A program made the position numbers and the translations under genes. Positions 32,845 to 41,233 of a stretch of DNA of 43,924 nt are shown piece by piece (within the stretch, counting starts at the first letter, position 1; each line of letters opens with the position of its first letter). The notes beneath the pieces were generated by a model. That model worked only from the letters and a program-made list of their open reading frames with translations. It did no database searches and was not told where the DNA came from. This DNA comes from an uncultured Bacteroidales bacterium (lineage in GTDB: Bacteria; Bacteroidota; Bacteroidia; Bacteroidales; UBA932). The DNA lies in NCBI GenBank assembly GCA_905235445.1, contig CAJOLJ010000031.1, forward strand, positions 1-43,924, given 5' to 3'.

Positions 32845-34884
32845 TTACCAGATGTGGACCCTCTCGGACTCGGGACGCCACATGGGGTCACCTTCCTTGA
32901 TGTCGAAGGCATCGAAGAAGGTCTGGAAGTTGCGGATGGAGACGTTCACCCTGTTGACTGCGAGGGAGTGAGGGTCCAGGTTCGTCAGACGGACGCTCTC
33001 CTCGGGGGTTATGTTCTGAGCCCAGATGGTACCGTAGGAGAGGTAGAACCTCTGCTCGGGAGTGAACCCGTCAATGAGGGGAACGTTCTTGCCCTTGTTG
33101 ACGTTCTGCATTGCGGTGAATGCGATGGAAAGCCCACCGTGGTCACCTATGTTCTCACCCATGGTGAAGTGTCCGTTGGCATGCACTCCGGGCACGACCT
33201 CGACTGCGTCGAACTGGGAGGCGAGAACCTCGGCTTTCTCCTTGAATTTCCTGTCGTCATCCTCGGTCCACCAGTCAATCATGTTGCCGTCCTTGTCGAA
33301 GAGGCGGCCCTGGTCATCGAAACCGTGGCTCATCTCATGGCCGATGACGACACCGATTCCGCCGTAGTTGACAGCCGCATCGGCATCGGGATTGAAGAAC
33401 GGGGGCTGAAGGATGGCTGCGGGGAAACAGATCTCGTTGGTGGTGGGATTGTAGTAGGCATTCACTGTCTGGGGAGACATGCCCCACTCCTCCTTGTCGG
33501 TAGGTTTGCCGAGCTTGGAGAGGTTGTCCTGGATGTACCACTCGCTTGCCCTCTTGAGATTCTCGTAGTAGCTCAGGGAAGGGTCTATGTCAAGGGTGGA
33601 ATAGTCCTTCCACTTGTCGGGATATCCGATCTTCACGGTGAAGTTGGAAAGTTTCTCCTGGGCCTTGGCCTTTGTCTCGTCGCTCATCCAGTCAAGTTCA
33701 GTGATATGCTGGGAAAGGGCGACCTTCAGGTTCTCCACCAGTTCTATCATCATGTTCTTGGAGGACTCGGGGAAGTATTTCTGGACATACATCTGGCCTA
33801 CGGCCTCGCTGAGAATGGAGTTGGGAACCCTCATAGCCCTCTTCCAGCGAGGCTGGGGCTGCTGTACTCCGGACATCTGACGGCTGAAGAAGTCGAAGTA
33901 TGCGGCATAGAAGTCATCGTCCAGGGCGGAACAAGCACCGCTTATAATCTGGGAAGCGAGATAGTTCTTGATGTCATCGACGGATGCTTTTGCGAATATG
34001 TCGGAGAATCCCTTGAAGTAGGAAGGCTCCGCCACCACCATCTTGTCCTGGGCGGGTATGCCCATGCCCTCGAAATATCTCTTGAAATCGAATCCGGGGA
34101 ACTCAGAGGCGACCCTTTCGGTGGTGTACAGATTGTACTGCTTCATGATATCCCTTTCCTGCTCCCTGCTCCAGGACACCTTTGCGAGGGCATCCTCGAG
34201 GGCGAGGACCTTCTCGGACCTCTCCTTCGGGTTGTCAAGTCCTGCGAGGGCGAATGTCTTCTCCATGAAAGCGCGGTAGCCTTCCTTGAGGTCCTTGTTC
34301 TTGGGATCGAGATAGTAGTCACGGTCGCTGAGCCCAAGTCCGCCCTGTCCAAGATAGAGAATCTGAATGTCGGAGTTCCTGAGGTCTGCCTGGACGCCGG
34401 TCCCGAAGAAGCCGCCGCCACCCTGCAAATGCATCTGTGCGAGGAGGGATGCGAGGTCCTTCTTGTCTTTTGCCGCGAAAATCCGCTCCAGGTAGGGCTT
34501 GATGGGAGCTGCCCCCATCTCGTTGCGACGGGTGGAGTCAAGGGCCATCTTGTAGATGTCTGATATCTTCTGGTCCACGGTTCCCTTTTCGGCGGTGGTC
34601 TCAGCCATGGAAGCGAAAAGCTCGTTGAGACGGGTCTCATTGAGGAGCCTCAGATTGTCGAATGAGCCGAAGCGGGCGTACTCGGGAGAGAGAGGATTGT
34701 TTTTCTGCCAGCCGCCGGTGGAATATGCGTAAAAGTCCACCTTGGGAGACACTGTTGTGTCAAGGTTTGAGAGGTCGATAGCGGGAACCTTCTGGGCTCC
34801 CTGCTTGGGAGTGCACTCTCCCATCATCAGAATGGTCATTGTCGTGAAGACTGCAAATGCAGCTTGCCTAAAAAAACTTTTCAT
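32845..34884 (-). CDS. M13 family zinc metallopeptidase (neprilysin-like)
   Basis: M13 peptidases cleave peptides; bacterial members such as PepO are exported or cell-associated. In 679 residues the zinc motif HEMSH lies at 516-520 (VIGHEMSHGFDDQGR), the third ligand in GENIGDHGG (Glu 577, with Asp 581), and the C-terminus has the family's NRVNVSIRNFQTFFDAF and the final W. The N-terminal M13 domain is complete (KVDFYAYSTGGWQKNNPL). An export signal precedes it (MKSFFRQAAFAVFTTMTILMMG). The next residues, E-C-T-P-K, place a Cys where a lipobox would be, but Glu before Cys is unusual, so lipidation is uncertain. It probably shares a transcript with the permease 3 bases downstream. Confidence 0.93.
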   Translation of the reverse strand: MKSFFRQAAFAVFTTMTILMMGECTPKQGAQKVPAIDLSNLDTTVSPKVDFYAYSTGGWQKNNPLSPEYARFGSFDNLRLLNETRLNELFASMAETTAEKGTVDQKISDIYKMALDSTRRNEMGAAPIKPYLERIFAAKDKKDLASLLAQMHLQGGGGFFGTGVQADLRNSDIQILYLGQGGLGLSDRDYYLDPKNKDLKEGYRAFMEKTFALAGLDNPKERSEKVLALEDALAKVSWSREQERDIMKQYNLYTTERVASEFPGFDFKRYFEGMGIPAQDKMVVAEPSYFKGFSDIFAKASVDDIKNYLASQIISGACSALDDDFYAAYFDFFSRQMSGVQQPQPRWKRAMRVPNSILSEAVGQMYVQKYFPESSKNMMIELVENLKVALSQHITELDWMSDETKAKAQEKLSNFTVKIGYPDKWKDYSTLDIDPSLSYYENLKRASEWYIQDNLSKLGKPTDKEEWGMSPQTVNAYYNPTTNEICFPAAILQPPFFNPDADAAVNYGGIGVVIGHEMSHGFDDQGRLFDKDGNMIDWWTEDDDRKFKEKAEVLASQFDAVEVVPGVHANGHFTMGENIGDHGGLSIAFTAMQNVNKGKNVPLIDGFTPEQRFYLSYGTIWAQNITPEESVRLTNLDPHSLAVNRVNVSIRNFQTFFDAFDIKEGDPMWRPESERVHIW

Positions 34885-34919
34885 ATAAACTTGAATTTAT
34901 TTCCCTGTTCGGGTGCCTT

Positions 34920-34962
34920 TCCCACGCAAGTGGGACCGCAGTGGAAAGGAACTGCGAATTTA
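34920..34962 (-). promoter_or_regulatory. Weak -7 box and leader hairpin of the M13 peptidase gene
   Basis: On the minus strand TAAATTCG (34962-34955) deviates by one base from TAnnTTTG. A hairpin TCCCAC-TTGC-GTGGGA (34935-34920) follows at the expected 5' end of the mRNA. Confidence 0.35.
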
Positions 34963-35016
34963 GCCATTTTTAAGCATTTATCCCTCAGAACTGTGTGGTT
35001 TTGATTCCCTTTTTGG

Positions 35017-35024
35017 TAGATTTG
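35017..35024 (+). promoter_or_regulatory. -7 box of the DUF4419 gene
   Basis: TAGATTTG matches TAnnTTTG, 55 bases before the ATG at 35079. Upstream TTTTG (34999-35003) is too close for a standard -33. Confidence 0.5.
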
Positions 35025-35078
35025 TAAACGAATGCCGTCCCCAACATAAGTTAAACCTGCAAGGTCCCGCTTCAGCCC

Positions 35079-36281
35079 ATGAGAATAAGACTTCCCCACA
35101 AAGCATCCCTTTCGATACTCGTCCTCTCCGCATTCCTTATGGCACCGCTTCCCTCCTATGGACTGGGCAGGAAGAACCCTGCCAAAATCCTCTCCCATGA
35201 GAAAGGAAAGATAACTTTCTCCCTTGACCAAGTTGAACCCGCAGAAGGGAGCATATCCGGCTGCGAAGGGGCCAGGAGCATAGTTTCCCTCTTGCAGATA
35301 GACCCCTACTCGGATTTCACTCCGGAGGTCCTTGCCTGCAGCCTTGACGAAGCGTACAACCTGCACTCCCTCGGGGAAGACGCCCTCTTCCAGATGCTGC
35401 TTCGCGCCTGGTCGCAGCACCGCCCGGTGACGCTGACCCCGGATGCGATATGGATGGTCATTTCCCAGGGTCTGAGCCATCACATAAACACCCAGGCGGA
35501 AGAGTTCCGCCACAAACTGGTCTCGCATGAAGGAAAGAAGGAACTGAGGGTGGAAACCACTGACCTTCTGGCTCCCGATGCCCCATGGGACACTCTCATC
35601 GAAGGGTTCGTCGCCCAGATTGACAAGTACACCTCTCTTGACAGTGCGACATCCCTTGTGTCCGACTTCTCCACCACCCTCAAGGATGAGAGAATGGCTT
35701 CACTTATAGTTCTGATGGACGTAGTGAAACCTTTCTTTGATTACACTGCTTTCTACGCCGTGTGCGGCATTCCTTCGGTAACTCTCACCGGTACTCCCGA
35801 GGACTGGGAGAAGGTCCTGGAAAAGACCTCGGTCCTCTCCGAGTTCGGTCTCGGGGACTGGCAGGAGGACCTGCGTCCCATACTGGAGGAGTTCATAGAA
35901 GCCTCCCGGGGCAATGTGGACTACTGGTTCTGGAAGGATATCGTATCCCGGACAAGGCCACGGACCATCCAAGGTCCGTCCTGCACCCCCGGACATGCCC
36001 CCATCACCAGGGTGAACGGATGGTTCCTGAAGTTGTTCCCCTACGACGATCACGGGGATGGGACACCCTCCAGCGTCGCCATAAATGCCCAGATGCTTTC
36101 CGAGGCCGTCGCCGTTCCTTTCAAATACGAAGTCGTCTCTCCCACAGGTGAGGTGATATCGACAACGCCCATGGAACTCGTTTCCGGGATCATCGCAATC
36201 GAGGAAGATCCTGTGACCCGGAACCTGACCCCCAGGATCGGATGGAGCGTGAGGACAGCGAAAAGTGGGGAGCAAAAATAG
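35079..36281 (+). CDS. Secreted DUF4419 domain protein
   Basis: The 400-residue protein carries a signal peptide (MRIRLPHKASLSILVLSAFL, then ...PSYG) and then a DUF4419 domain over most of its length. Recognisable DUF4419 segments are VTLTPDAIWMVISQGLSHHI, FVAQIDKYTS, PFFDYTAFYAVCGIPSVTLTGTPEDWEKV and the GWFLKLFPYD region. The domain has no known function that I can name. Bacterial members are often found in Bacteroidota. It has no lipobox, so it should be periplasmic or secreted. It is divergent from the M13 peptidase and transcribed alone, with about 160 bases before the next gene. Confidence 0.85.
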   Translation: MRIRLPHKASLSILVLSAFLMAPLPSYGLGRKNPAKILSHEKGKITFSLDQVEPAEGSISGCEGARSIVSLLQIDPYSDFTPEVLACSLDEAYNLHSLGEDALFQMLLRAWSQHRPVTLTPDAIWMVISQGLSHHINTQAEEFRHKLVSHEGKKELRVETTDLLAPDAPWDTLIEGFVAQIDKYTSLDSATSLVSDFSTTLKDERMASLIVLMDVVKPFFDYTAFYAVCGIPSVTLTGTPEDWEKVLEKTSVLSEFGLGDWQEDLRPILEEFIEASRGNVDYWFWKDIVSRTRPRTIQGPSCTPGHAPITRVNGWFLKLFPYDDHGDGTPSSVAINAQMLSEAVAVPFKYEVVSPTGEVISTTPMELVSGIIAIEEDPVTRNLTPRIGWSVRTAKSGEQK

Positions 36282-36370
36282 AGCCCCTTCGGAAAAAGGC
36301 CCCTTTGCTGCATTCCCCCTGATTGTCCCAAGCCCCATTTCCGGTGTAACCGTCCCTCCGCCTCTACCTC

Positions 36371-36401
36371 TTGACAAAGTGGCATTTTTTAGCCAATTTT
36401 G
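36371..36401 (+). promoter_or_regulatory. Possible promoter of the membrane protein pair
   Basis: TTGACA at 36371-36376 and CAATTTTG at 36394-36401 (one mismatch from TAnnTTTG) have 20 bases between the TTG and the -7-like box. Confidence 0.35.
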
Positions 36402-36445
36402 TCATCGCTATCCCATTTCGGACAGGCCCTCATTAAAAGATTGAG

Positions 36446-37132
36446 ATGAATAAAGATAAAGCAGTCAATATTTTACTTAGGTATCTGGTAGCCACTCTGG
36501 GCCTTATCCTGGTAGCTGTCGGAGTCGCCCTTTCAATAAAATCGGACCTCGGTACCGCACCTATTTCCTGTCCACCGTACGTGGTGAACCTCAGCAACGG
36601 CAAATTCACAGTAGGACAGTACACCATGATGATGCATGCCATCTTCATCATAACGCAGGTGATCCTGCTGAGGAAGAATTTCAAGCTGCGTTACCTCATG
36701 CAGATTCCGGCCGCCCTCGTATTCGGGCTCCTGACCGATGCCGCAATCATGGCCTTCGACTGGATTGACGTCAGTGCATACATTCCCAGGATGATCCTGT
36801 GCATCCTGACGGTGATAGTAACCGCACTCGGGGTTAGCCTGGAGGTAATCGGCGGGGCATGGATGCTCGCCGGCGAGCAGACAACCGCAGCCCTGGCGGA
36901 AGTCTCGGGGAAACCTTTTTCGCAGGTGAAGATCGCCTTTGATGTATTTCTTGTAATCCTGTCGGCCATCTTCGCATGGATCGTCTTCAACAATCCCCTC
37001 GGTGACGGGCATAACAATGTCATCAGGGAAGGCACCCTTATCCTTGCGATATTCACGGGCCTGTGCATGAGACTCACCGATCCCCTTTGCGAGAAACTTT
37101 TCGGAAAAATGCTGAATGGGAAGAAGAGCTGA
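36446..37132 (+). CDS. YczE/YitT-like membrane protein (DUF6198 type)
   Basis: The 228-residue protein has about six membrane helices and the features of the YczE/YyaS/YitT-like group: an N-terminal RYLVATLGLILVAVGVALSI followed by KSDLGTAPISCPPY (the S-x-L-G-x-x-P motif). Further helices lie at about 50-72, 80-100 and 110-130, then GEQTTAALAEVSGKPFSQVK, a loop that is also typical. No transport substrate is known to me. Its stop overlaps the start of the next gene by 17 bases, so the two are translationally linked. Confidence 0.8.
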   Translation: MNKDKAVNILLRYLVATLGLILVAVGVALSIKSDLGTAPISCPPYVVNLSNGKFTVGQYTMMMHAIFIITQVILLRKNFKLRYLMQIPAALVFGLLTDAAIMAFDWIDVSAYIPRMILCILTVIVTALGVSLEVIGGAWMLAGEQTTAALAEVSGKPFSQVKIAFDVFLVILSAIFAWIVFNNPLGDGHNNVIREGTLILAIFTGLCMRLTDPLCEKLFGKMLNGKKS

Positions 37133-38141
37133 CAGGACATCGTCTTCCTCCACCTCTGCATCTCCTGGCGGGAAAACCATCGAATTCATAAAGGAGTGGA
37201 TGCTGCCCCTGGCCATGATACTGGGGGCTGGTTCATACCTTATATTTCACTTCACCCCTTCACTGTACCCCATTGGACCGACCTGCCATGTGATCGTGGC
37301 AAAAGGTCAGCCAATCCTCATCAGCATAATGCTGTTCCTGCAGTTCGTGAAGACTTCCCCGAAGGACATGACGCTCAAGGGGTGGCACCTGTGGCTTCTC
37401 ATTTTCCAGGCTGTGACCTTCACCCTCTGCGCAGTGGCTGCCTCCACAGTGGAGGACGGGGCGCTGAGGCTTCTTCTTGAGTGCGCCATGCTCTGCCTTG
37501 TATGCCCGACCGCCGCGGCGGCGGGGGTCATCACCGAGAAACTCGGTGGTTCCCTCCAGCAGACGATAACGTATGTCGTACTGATCAACGCCCTTGCCTG
37601 CATCCTCATACCGGGGGTCGTCCCCCTGGTTCACCCTTCGGCCGGTGCGGGGACATTCTGGGCGGATGTCGGGAAAATAGCCCTCAGGGTGTTTCCGATG
37701 CTGCTGCTTCCCTGTTTTGCGGCTTGGCTCATAAGATACCTTTTCCCGAAACTTCACAACCTGCTGCTTCGCTACGCCCACTGGAGTTTCTACATCTGGG
37801 GGATCGGACTCACTTTTGCCCTCATTCTTTCAACCAGGGCACTTGTCATCAGCAAGTTGAGCCTTGGGCTGCTCGGTGGCATAGTCGCAGTGACGCTGCT
37901 TTGCTGCGGCGTCCAGTTTTTCCTGGGGCGACGCTTCGCCGCCAAATACGGGAGAAGCATAACCGTCACATCGGGACAGGCGCTCGGACAGAAGAACACG
38001 GGATTCCTGATCTGGCTCGGTTACAATTTCATGACCCCGGTAACCAGTATCGCAGGGGGACTGTATGCCATATTCCAGAATCTTTTCAACTCATGGGAAC
38101 TGTATGAAAAGAGAAAGGAAGACCACTTGGGGAGTAACTGA
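37116..38141 (+). CDS. BASS-like (bile acid:sodium symporter superfamily) transporter
   Basis: The 341-residue protein has roughly nine or ten hydrophobic helices and resembles Bacteroidales proteins annotated only as 'transporter' in the SBF/BASS superfamily. Recognisable parts are EWMLPLAMILGAGSYLIF at the start, the pattern L-V-C-P-T-A-A-A-A-G-V-I-T near residue 130 (the crossover region), and GQALGQKNTGFLIWLGYNF near 290, equivalent to the second unwound helix. The start at 37116 overlaps the previous gene; it is the only ATG before the conserved FIKEWMLP, and the first ~20 residues (RTSSSSTSASPGG) are unlike homologues, so a non-standard start downstream is possible. Substrate unknown. 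Confidence 0.7.
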   Translation: MGRRADRTSSSSTSASPGGKTIEFIKEWMLPLAMILGAGSYLIFHFTPSLYPIGPTCHVIVAKGQPILISIMLFLQFVKTSPKDMTLKGWHLWLLIFQAVTFTLCAVAASTVEDGALRLLLECAMLCLVCPTAAAAGVITEKLGGSLQQTITYVVLINALACILIPGVVPLVHPSAGAGTFWADVGKIALRVFPMLLLPCFAAWLIRYLFPKLHNLLLRYAHWSFYIWGIGLTFALILSTRALVISKLSLGLLGGIVAVTLLCCGVQFFLGRRFAAKYGRSITVTSGQALGQKNTGFLIWLGYNFMTPVTSIAGGLYAIFQNLFNSWELYEKRKEDHLGSN

Positions 38142-38144
38142 GAC

Positions 38145-38167
38145 TCCCGCCCTCCGGCAGTGGCGGG
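38145..38167. terminator. Weak hairpin between convergent genes
   Basis: CCCGCC (38146-38151) pairs with GGCGGG (38162-38167) with a 10-base loop, between the transporter and the TPR gene. There is no T tract on either strand. Confidence 0.3.
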
Positions 38168-38227
38168 GGGAGGGAATCGCCTCGTAAAGTATCCGGGGAA
38201 AAGGCAAACAGAAGCAAGACAGGGTCT

Positions 38228-39193
38228 CTACCTCTTCCCGTTCAGGAAATCAAGCCGGAGCTGGGCGGAGGTTTTCTCCTGATCCGTGGCCCCGTACTTG
38301 ACCATCATTTCAAGGTACTTTTTCTCAAGCTTCGTGTTCTTGTCCTTGCGGCAGACAAGAATGCAGTTCTTGATCGCGGTCTGGTCATCCTTCTTTATCT
38401 TGAGGACCTTGTCATACTGCTTGAGAGCGGACTTGTTGTCACCTTTCACGACAAAATCATACGTTGCCAGATTGTCCAGGAAAAGGACGTTCTTGGGTTC
38501 GTATGTGACCATCTTGCGGGAGAGGGAACGGAAGGCTTCATATGAAGTGGGGCTTGCGTTCCTGTAGAAACTGACGCAGTAGGCCTGTATGGCGGAAGCG
38601 AAGAAAGAGGCATCCACCTTCTCCACGTCGGGATAGGTCCAGGTAGGATGCTGGGTGTAGAAATAATCTATAAGAGTGCTGAGCTCGGACACCGCCATCT
38701 CCGGGTTCTCCTTCTCATAGGAACTCAGGGCGTTTATCTTCTCGAAGCGGAGGTCCAGTTTGTCGGGGAACAGGCCTATGGCCTTGTCCAGGACGGAGAG
38801 CGACTGTCCGAAAAGCTCGTCATCATAGAACATCTCCTCGAAGTAGTATACAGGGTTCCCCAGGGAATCCTGCATTGTTAGGAGCGGTTCCCCTCCAAGG
38901 AATGTCTTCCTGTCCTTCTTCTCGACACTTGAGGAAGTGGACTTCGAGAAGTAGTAGGCGAAACGGGCCACCATCTGGTCACAGTCATCTGGATAGTCCT
39001 TGTCCCACTTGTCAAGCAGGGTCTCGATGCCGACACCGGCGGGACCGAGGTTCTTGACGAGGGTGTTGTACCTGGAGATGTACTGCTCCCTGGTCATGGA
39101 TGGAGTCTTGCCCTGGCCTGCGAGGGGAAGGGTAAGAAGAAGGGAGAGAGCGGCGAATATGAGGGGACGGAATATGTTCTTCGGCATGGTCAT
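38228..39193 (-). CDS. Secreted TPR-containing protein
   Basis: The chosen start (39191-39193, MTMPKNIF) gives a signal peptide, PLIFAALSLLLTLPLAGQG, and 321 residues in all; the Met two codons later is equally possible, while the frame extends further up into the previous gene. The mature protein is helical with TPR-like repeats, clearest in the C-terminal half (DNLATYDFVVKGDNKSALKQ with YDKVLKIKKDD, then NCILVCRKDKNTKLEKKYLE). It is rich in Lys and Asp. The function is unknown; periplasmic TPR proteins commonly act as scaffolds. It is the last gene of the pyrE-led unit. Confidence 0.72.
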   Translation of the reverse strand: MTMPKNIFRPLIFAALSLLLTLPLAGQGKTPSMTREQYISRYNTLVKNLGPAGVGIETLLDKWDKDYPDDCDQMVARFAYYFSKSTSSSVEKKDRKTFLGGEPLLTMQDSLGNPVYYFEEMFYDDELFGQSLSVLDKAIGLFPDKLDLRFEKINALSSYEKENPEMAVSELSTLIDYFYTQHPTWTYPDVEKVDASFFASAIQAYCVSFYRNASPTSYEAFRSLSRKMVTYEPKNVLFLDNLATYDFVVKGDNKSALKQYDKVLKIKKDDQTAIKNCILVCRKDKNTKLEKKYLEMMVKYGATDQEKTSAQLRLDFLNGKR

Positions 39194-39236
39194 CAAAATA
39201 AGGTATTCTTTGGAAGTCGTGTCATTGGGATCCTTA

Positions 39237-40673
39237 TCAATTATCGTTCCACTGCTGCCCCCTGCCATCTATGTCCATGCGGATTCTGCGGGAGGAGGGA
39301 AGAAGATTGTTGGAACGGTTGCCCAGGTTCTTGACGAACCCAAGCGGAAGGGAATCGTAGCAAAGAAGCAGGTAACCTGTCTTGAGTCCGGAGAACACAA
39401 GCGGGTCCTTGTGAAGGAAGGAGAGGGCCTCGCTGCGGGTGAGCTCCACTTCCTGGAAGATGCCCCGTCGAAGCGAAGGGCACAAAGCCAGGTCACAGGA
39501 GGGACAGAAATCCTTTCCTTTCATTTCCCCGAGAAGGATGCCGGTATGAAGTGGACGCAGCCCCTCAAGCGAGGGAACAAGAGGTGCTATTTCAGCGGGA
39601 AGTGCGAGAGTGACCGTATCTTTCATGATGGGAAGGAACTCTCCTTCAAGGTATGTTGAAGGGGAAACGCCCTGGGCTCTGTTCCTGGGTGCCGGAGAGT
39701 TCTTTGACGAAGGCTTGCCTTTCCCGGGTACGGACCTTTGCACTCCTTCCTCCCTCCTGAGGGCACAGGCATACTGTCCCTCTCCATTCACCACCCCGGG
39801 AAGAAGCCGCCAGCCACGGCGCTCTGAGCGAAGAATGCCGCAGGAGGTCCATTTGTCTGCAAGGGCCTGGGATGGCTTCACTTCAGTGAGGGCGAAGTTC
39901 TCTTCCAGAAACATGACATTCTCCTCATTTTCCAGGGTATTGAACGTGCAAGTCGAATAAATCAGAGTACCTCCTTCCCTGAGGGACGGAAGCACGTCCG
40001 ACAGAATCCTCCTCTGCCTCCGGGCACAGAGGTTCACCGCATCCTCGGACCACTGCTCCCTTGCAGAGGGGTCTTTTCTGAACATTCCCTCCCCGGAGCA
40101 GGGCGCATCCACCACTATCATATCGAAGAACCCTTCCATCCTGCCGAAGGCGGAGGGGTCGACGCTTGTGACAATGGTGCAGGGGTCTCCCCACAGTGTC
40201 ATGTTCTCGAGCAGGACCGTGGCCCTGTTCCTCATGACCTCATTGCAGACAAGCAGGAAATTGTTCCCGTACTTCTCCCTCAGGATGGAAGCGAGATGGG
40301 TGCTCTTGCCCCCGGGTGCGGCACATAGGTCAAGGACCCTTATGGGTGAGGGGGCGGGGATATCCTGGGGAAGGGCCAGGGAGGCAAGGGTCCCCACGAA
40401 CATCGAGGAGGAGTCCTGGACATAGTATCCACCGGCGTGAAGAATGGGGTCAAGGGTGAAAGGCGGTCTTGAGGAAAGGACAAGTCCGCCCTCGCACCAG
40501 GGGACACCCCCAGGTCCATATTCCCGGAAATGCTCCCTCAACCCTTCCACACTCATTTTGGCCGGGTTTACCCTCACCGAACAGACGGGAGGGGTATCCA
40601 ATGATGAAAGGACCCTCCCCGAAAGGAGAGTCCCTACTGCATTTTCAAGATATGAAGTGAAAGAGTCCGTCAT
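39237..40673 (-). CDS. RsmF-like rRNA (cytosine-C5) methyltransferase
   Basis: This NOL1/NOP2/Sun-family enzyme transfers methyl from S-adenosylmethionine to C5 of an rRNA cytosine. In 478 residues the SAM-binding motif I LDLCAAPGGKS is at 114-124, motif IV DAPCSGEGMF at 189-198 (Cys 192), and motif VI STCTFNTLENE at 240-250 with the nucleophile Cys 242. Residues about 305-478 form a C-terminal RNA-binding (PUA-like) region, as in RsmF/YebU, and contain LPLGFVKNLGNRSNNLLP, a segment typical of Bacteroidota and Firmicutes homologues. The stop of the SRPBCC gene directly abuts this ATG (TAG-ATG), which suggests coupled translation. Confidence 0.9.
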   Translation of the reverse strand: MTDSFTSYLENAVGTLLSGRVLSSLDTPPVCSVRVNPAKMSVEGLREHFREYGPGGVPWCEGGLVLSSRPPFTLDPILHAGGYYVQDSSSMFVGTLASLALPQDIPAPSPIRVLDLCAAPGGKSTHLASILREKYGNNFLLVCNEVMRNRATVLLENMTLWGDPCTIVTSVDPSAFGRMEGFFDMIVVDAPCSGEGMFRKDPSAREQWSEDAVNLCARRQRRILSDVLPSLREGGTLIYSTCTFNTLENEENVMFLEENFALTEVKPSQALADKWTSCGILRSERRGWRLLPGVVNGEGQYACALRREEGVQRSVPGKGKPSSKNSPAPRNRAQGVSPSTYLEGEFLPIMKDTVTLALPAEIAPLVPSLEGLRPLHTGILLGEMKGKDFCPSCDLALCPSLRRGIFQEVELTRSEALSFLHKDPLVFSGLKTGYLLLCYDSLPLGFVKNLGNRSNNLLPSSRRIRMDIDGRGQQWNDN

Positions 40674-41171
40674 CTATGCCTTCCAGGTAGGGTCGTTGGG
40701 GTTGCCGGTACCGTAAGGGTGGAACCCTTCCGGGAACATGGAGGGATCCACACCCTCGGGCATCCTGCCTTCGGATACCGCGGCGATCGAGTCCACGACC
40801 TTGTCGAGGCTTTCCTTGAGTTTTTTCTCCAGCATCATCTTCATCATGAAGTTCATGTCCGCCTGGAGATTGACGGAAAGGTCAGTCTTGTAGGGATCCC
40901 CGGGAGCGGGGGCGAAGTTCACGTCGACATGGAACCCGAACGGGGCTCCCCAGTCCACGAAGGAAATCCTTGAATAAGGGACCCTTTCGTGCACCTTGAC
41001 TCCCACATTGAACCCCTGCACGGAGGCTGTCAGGGTATCGTAATCAGCGTTTACCATCTGCTTCTTGTCTTCGGGAAGCATCCGGGTGAGGTTCCTCATG
41101 TCCACGAGCATCATATACAGCATGTAAGGGGCCCACGATACGATGGCGTGTTTGCTGGATATATCTGTCAT
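40674..41171 (-). CDS. SRPBCC family protein
   Basis: The 165-residue protein looks like a START/SRPBCC (polyketide cyclase-like) lipid- or ligand-binding fold: alternating beta segments such as VKVHERVPYSRISFVDWG and GFHVDVNFAPAPGDPYKTDL, then a long amphipathic C-terminal helix (MMKMMLEKKLKESLDKVV). There is no signal or membrane segment, so it is cytosolic. Similar small proteins sit downstream of pyrE in Bacteroides as I remember it. No ligand can be assigned. It lies 62 bases after pyrE and abuts the methyltransferase gene. Confidence 0.75.
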   Translation of the reverse strand: MTDISSKHAIVSWAPYMLYMMLVDMRNLTRMLPEDKKQMVNADYDTLTASVQGFNVGVKVHERVPYSRISFVDWGAPFGFHVDVNFAPAPGDPYKTDLSVNLQADMNFMMKMMLEKKLKESLDKVVDSIAAVSEGRMPEGVDPSMFPEGFHPYGTGNPNDPTWKA

Positions 41172-41192
41172 AAGTTACTGCGTTCTCGGTTA

Positions 41193-41212
41193 TTATGGAT
41201 AATTATGGATAA
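41193..41212 (+). repeat. Short tandem repeat TTATGGATAA x2
   Basis: Two perfect 10-base copies lie between pyrE and the SRPBCC gene. Read on the minus strand this becomes TTGACAATTATCCATAATTA, continuing TCCATAATAA; a TTGACA/CATAAT pair with a 16-base spacer can be read, but that is not the Bacteroidota consensus. Confidence 0.6.
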
Positions 41213-41233
41213 TTGTCAATGGCCGGGTTCTTT

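Noticed and set aside
32239..34563. 774-codon open frame on the + strand opposite the M13 peptidase and permease
   Set aside because: It is antisense to two genes with full family motifs, is rich in Val/Gly/Leu/His as expected for the complement of GC-rich coding sequence, and shows no domain.
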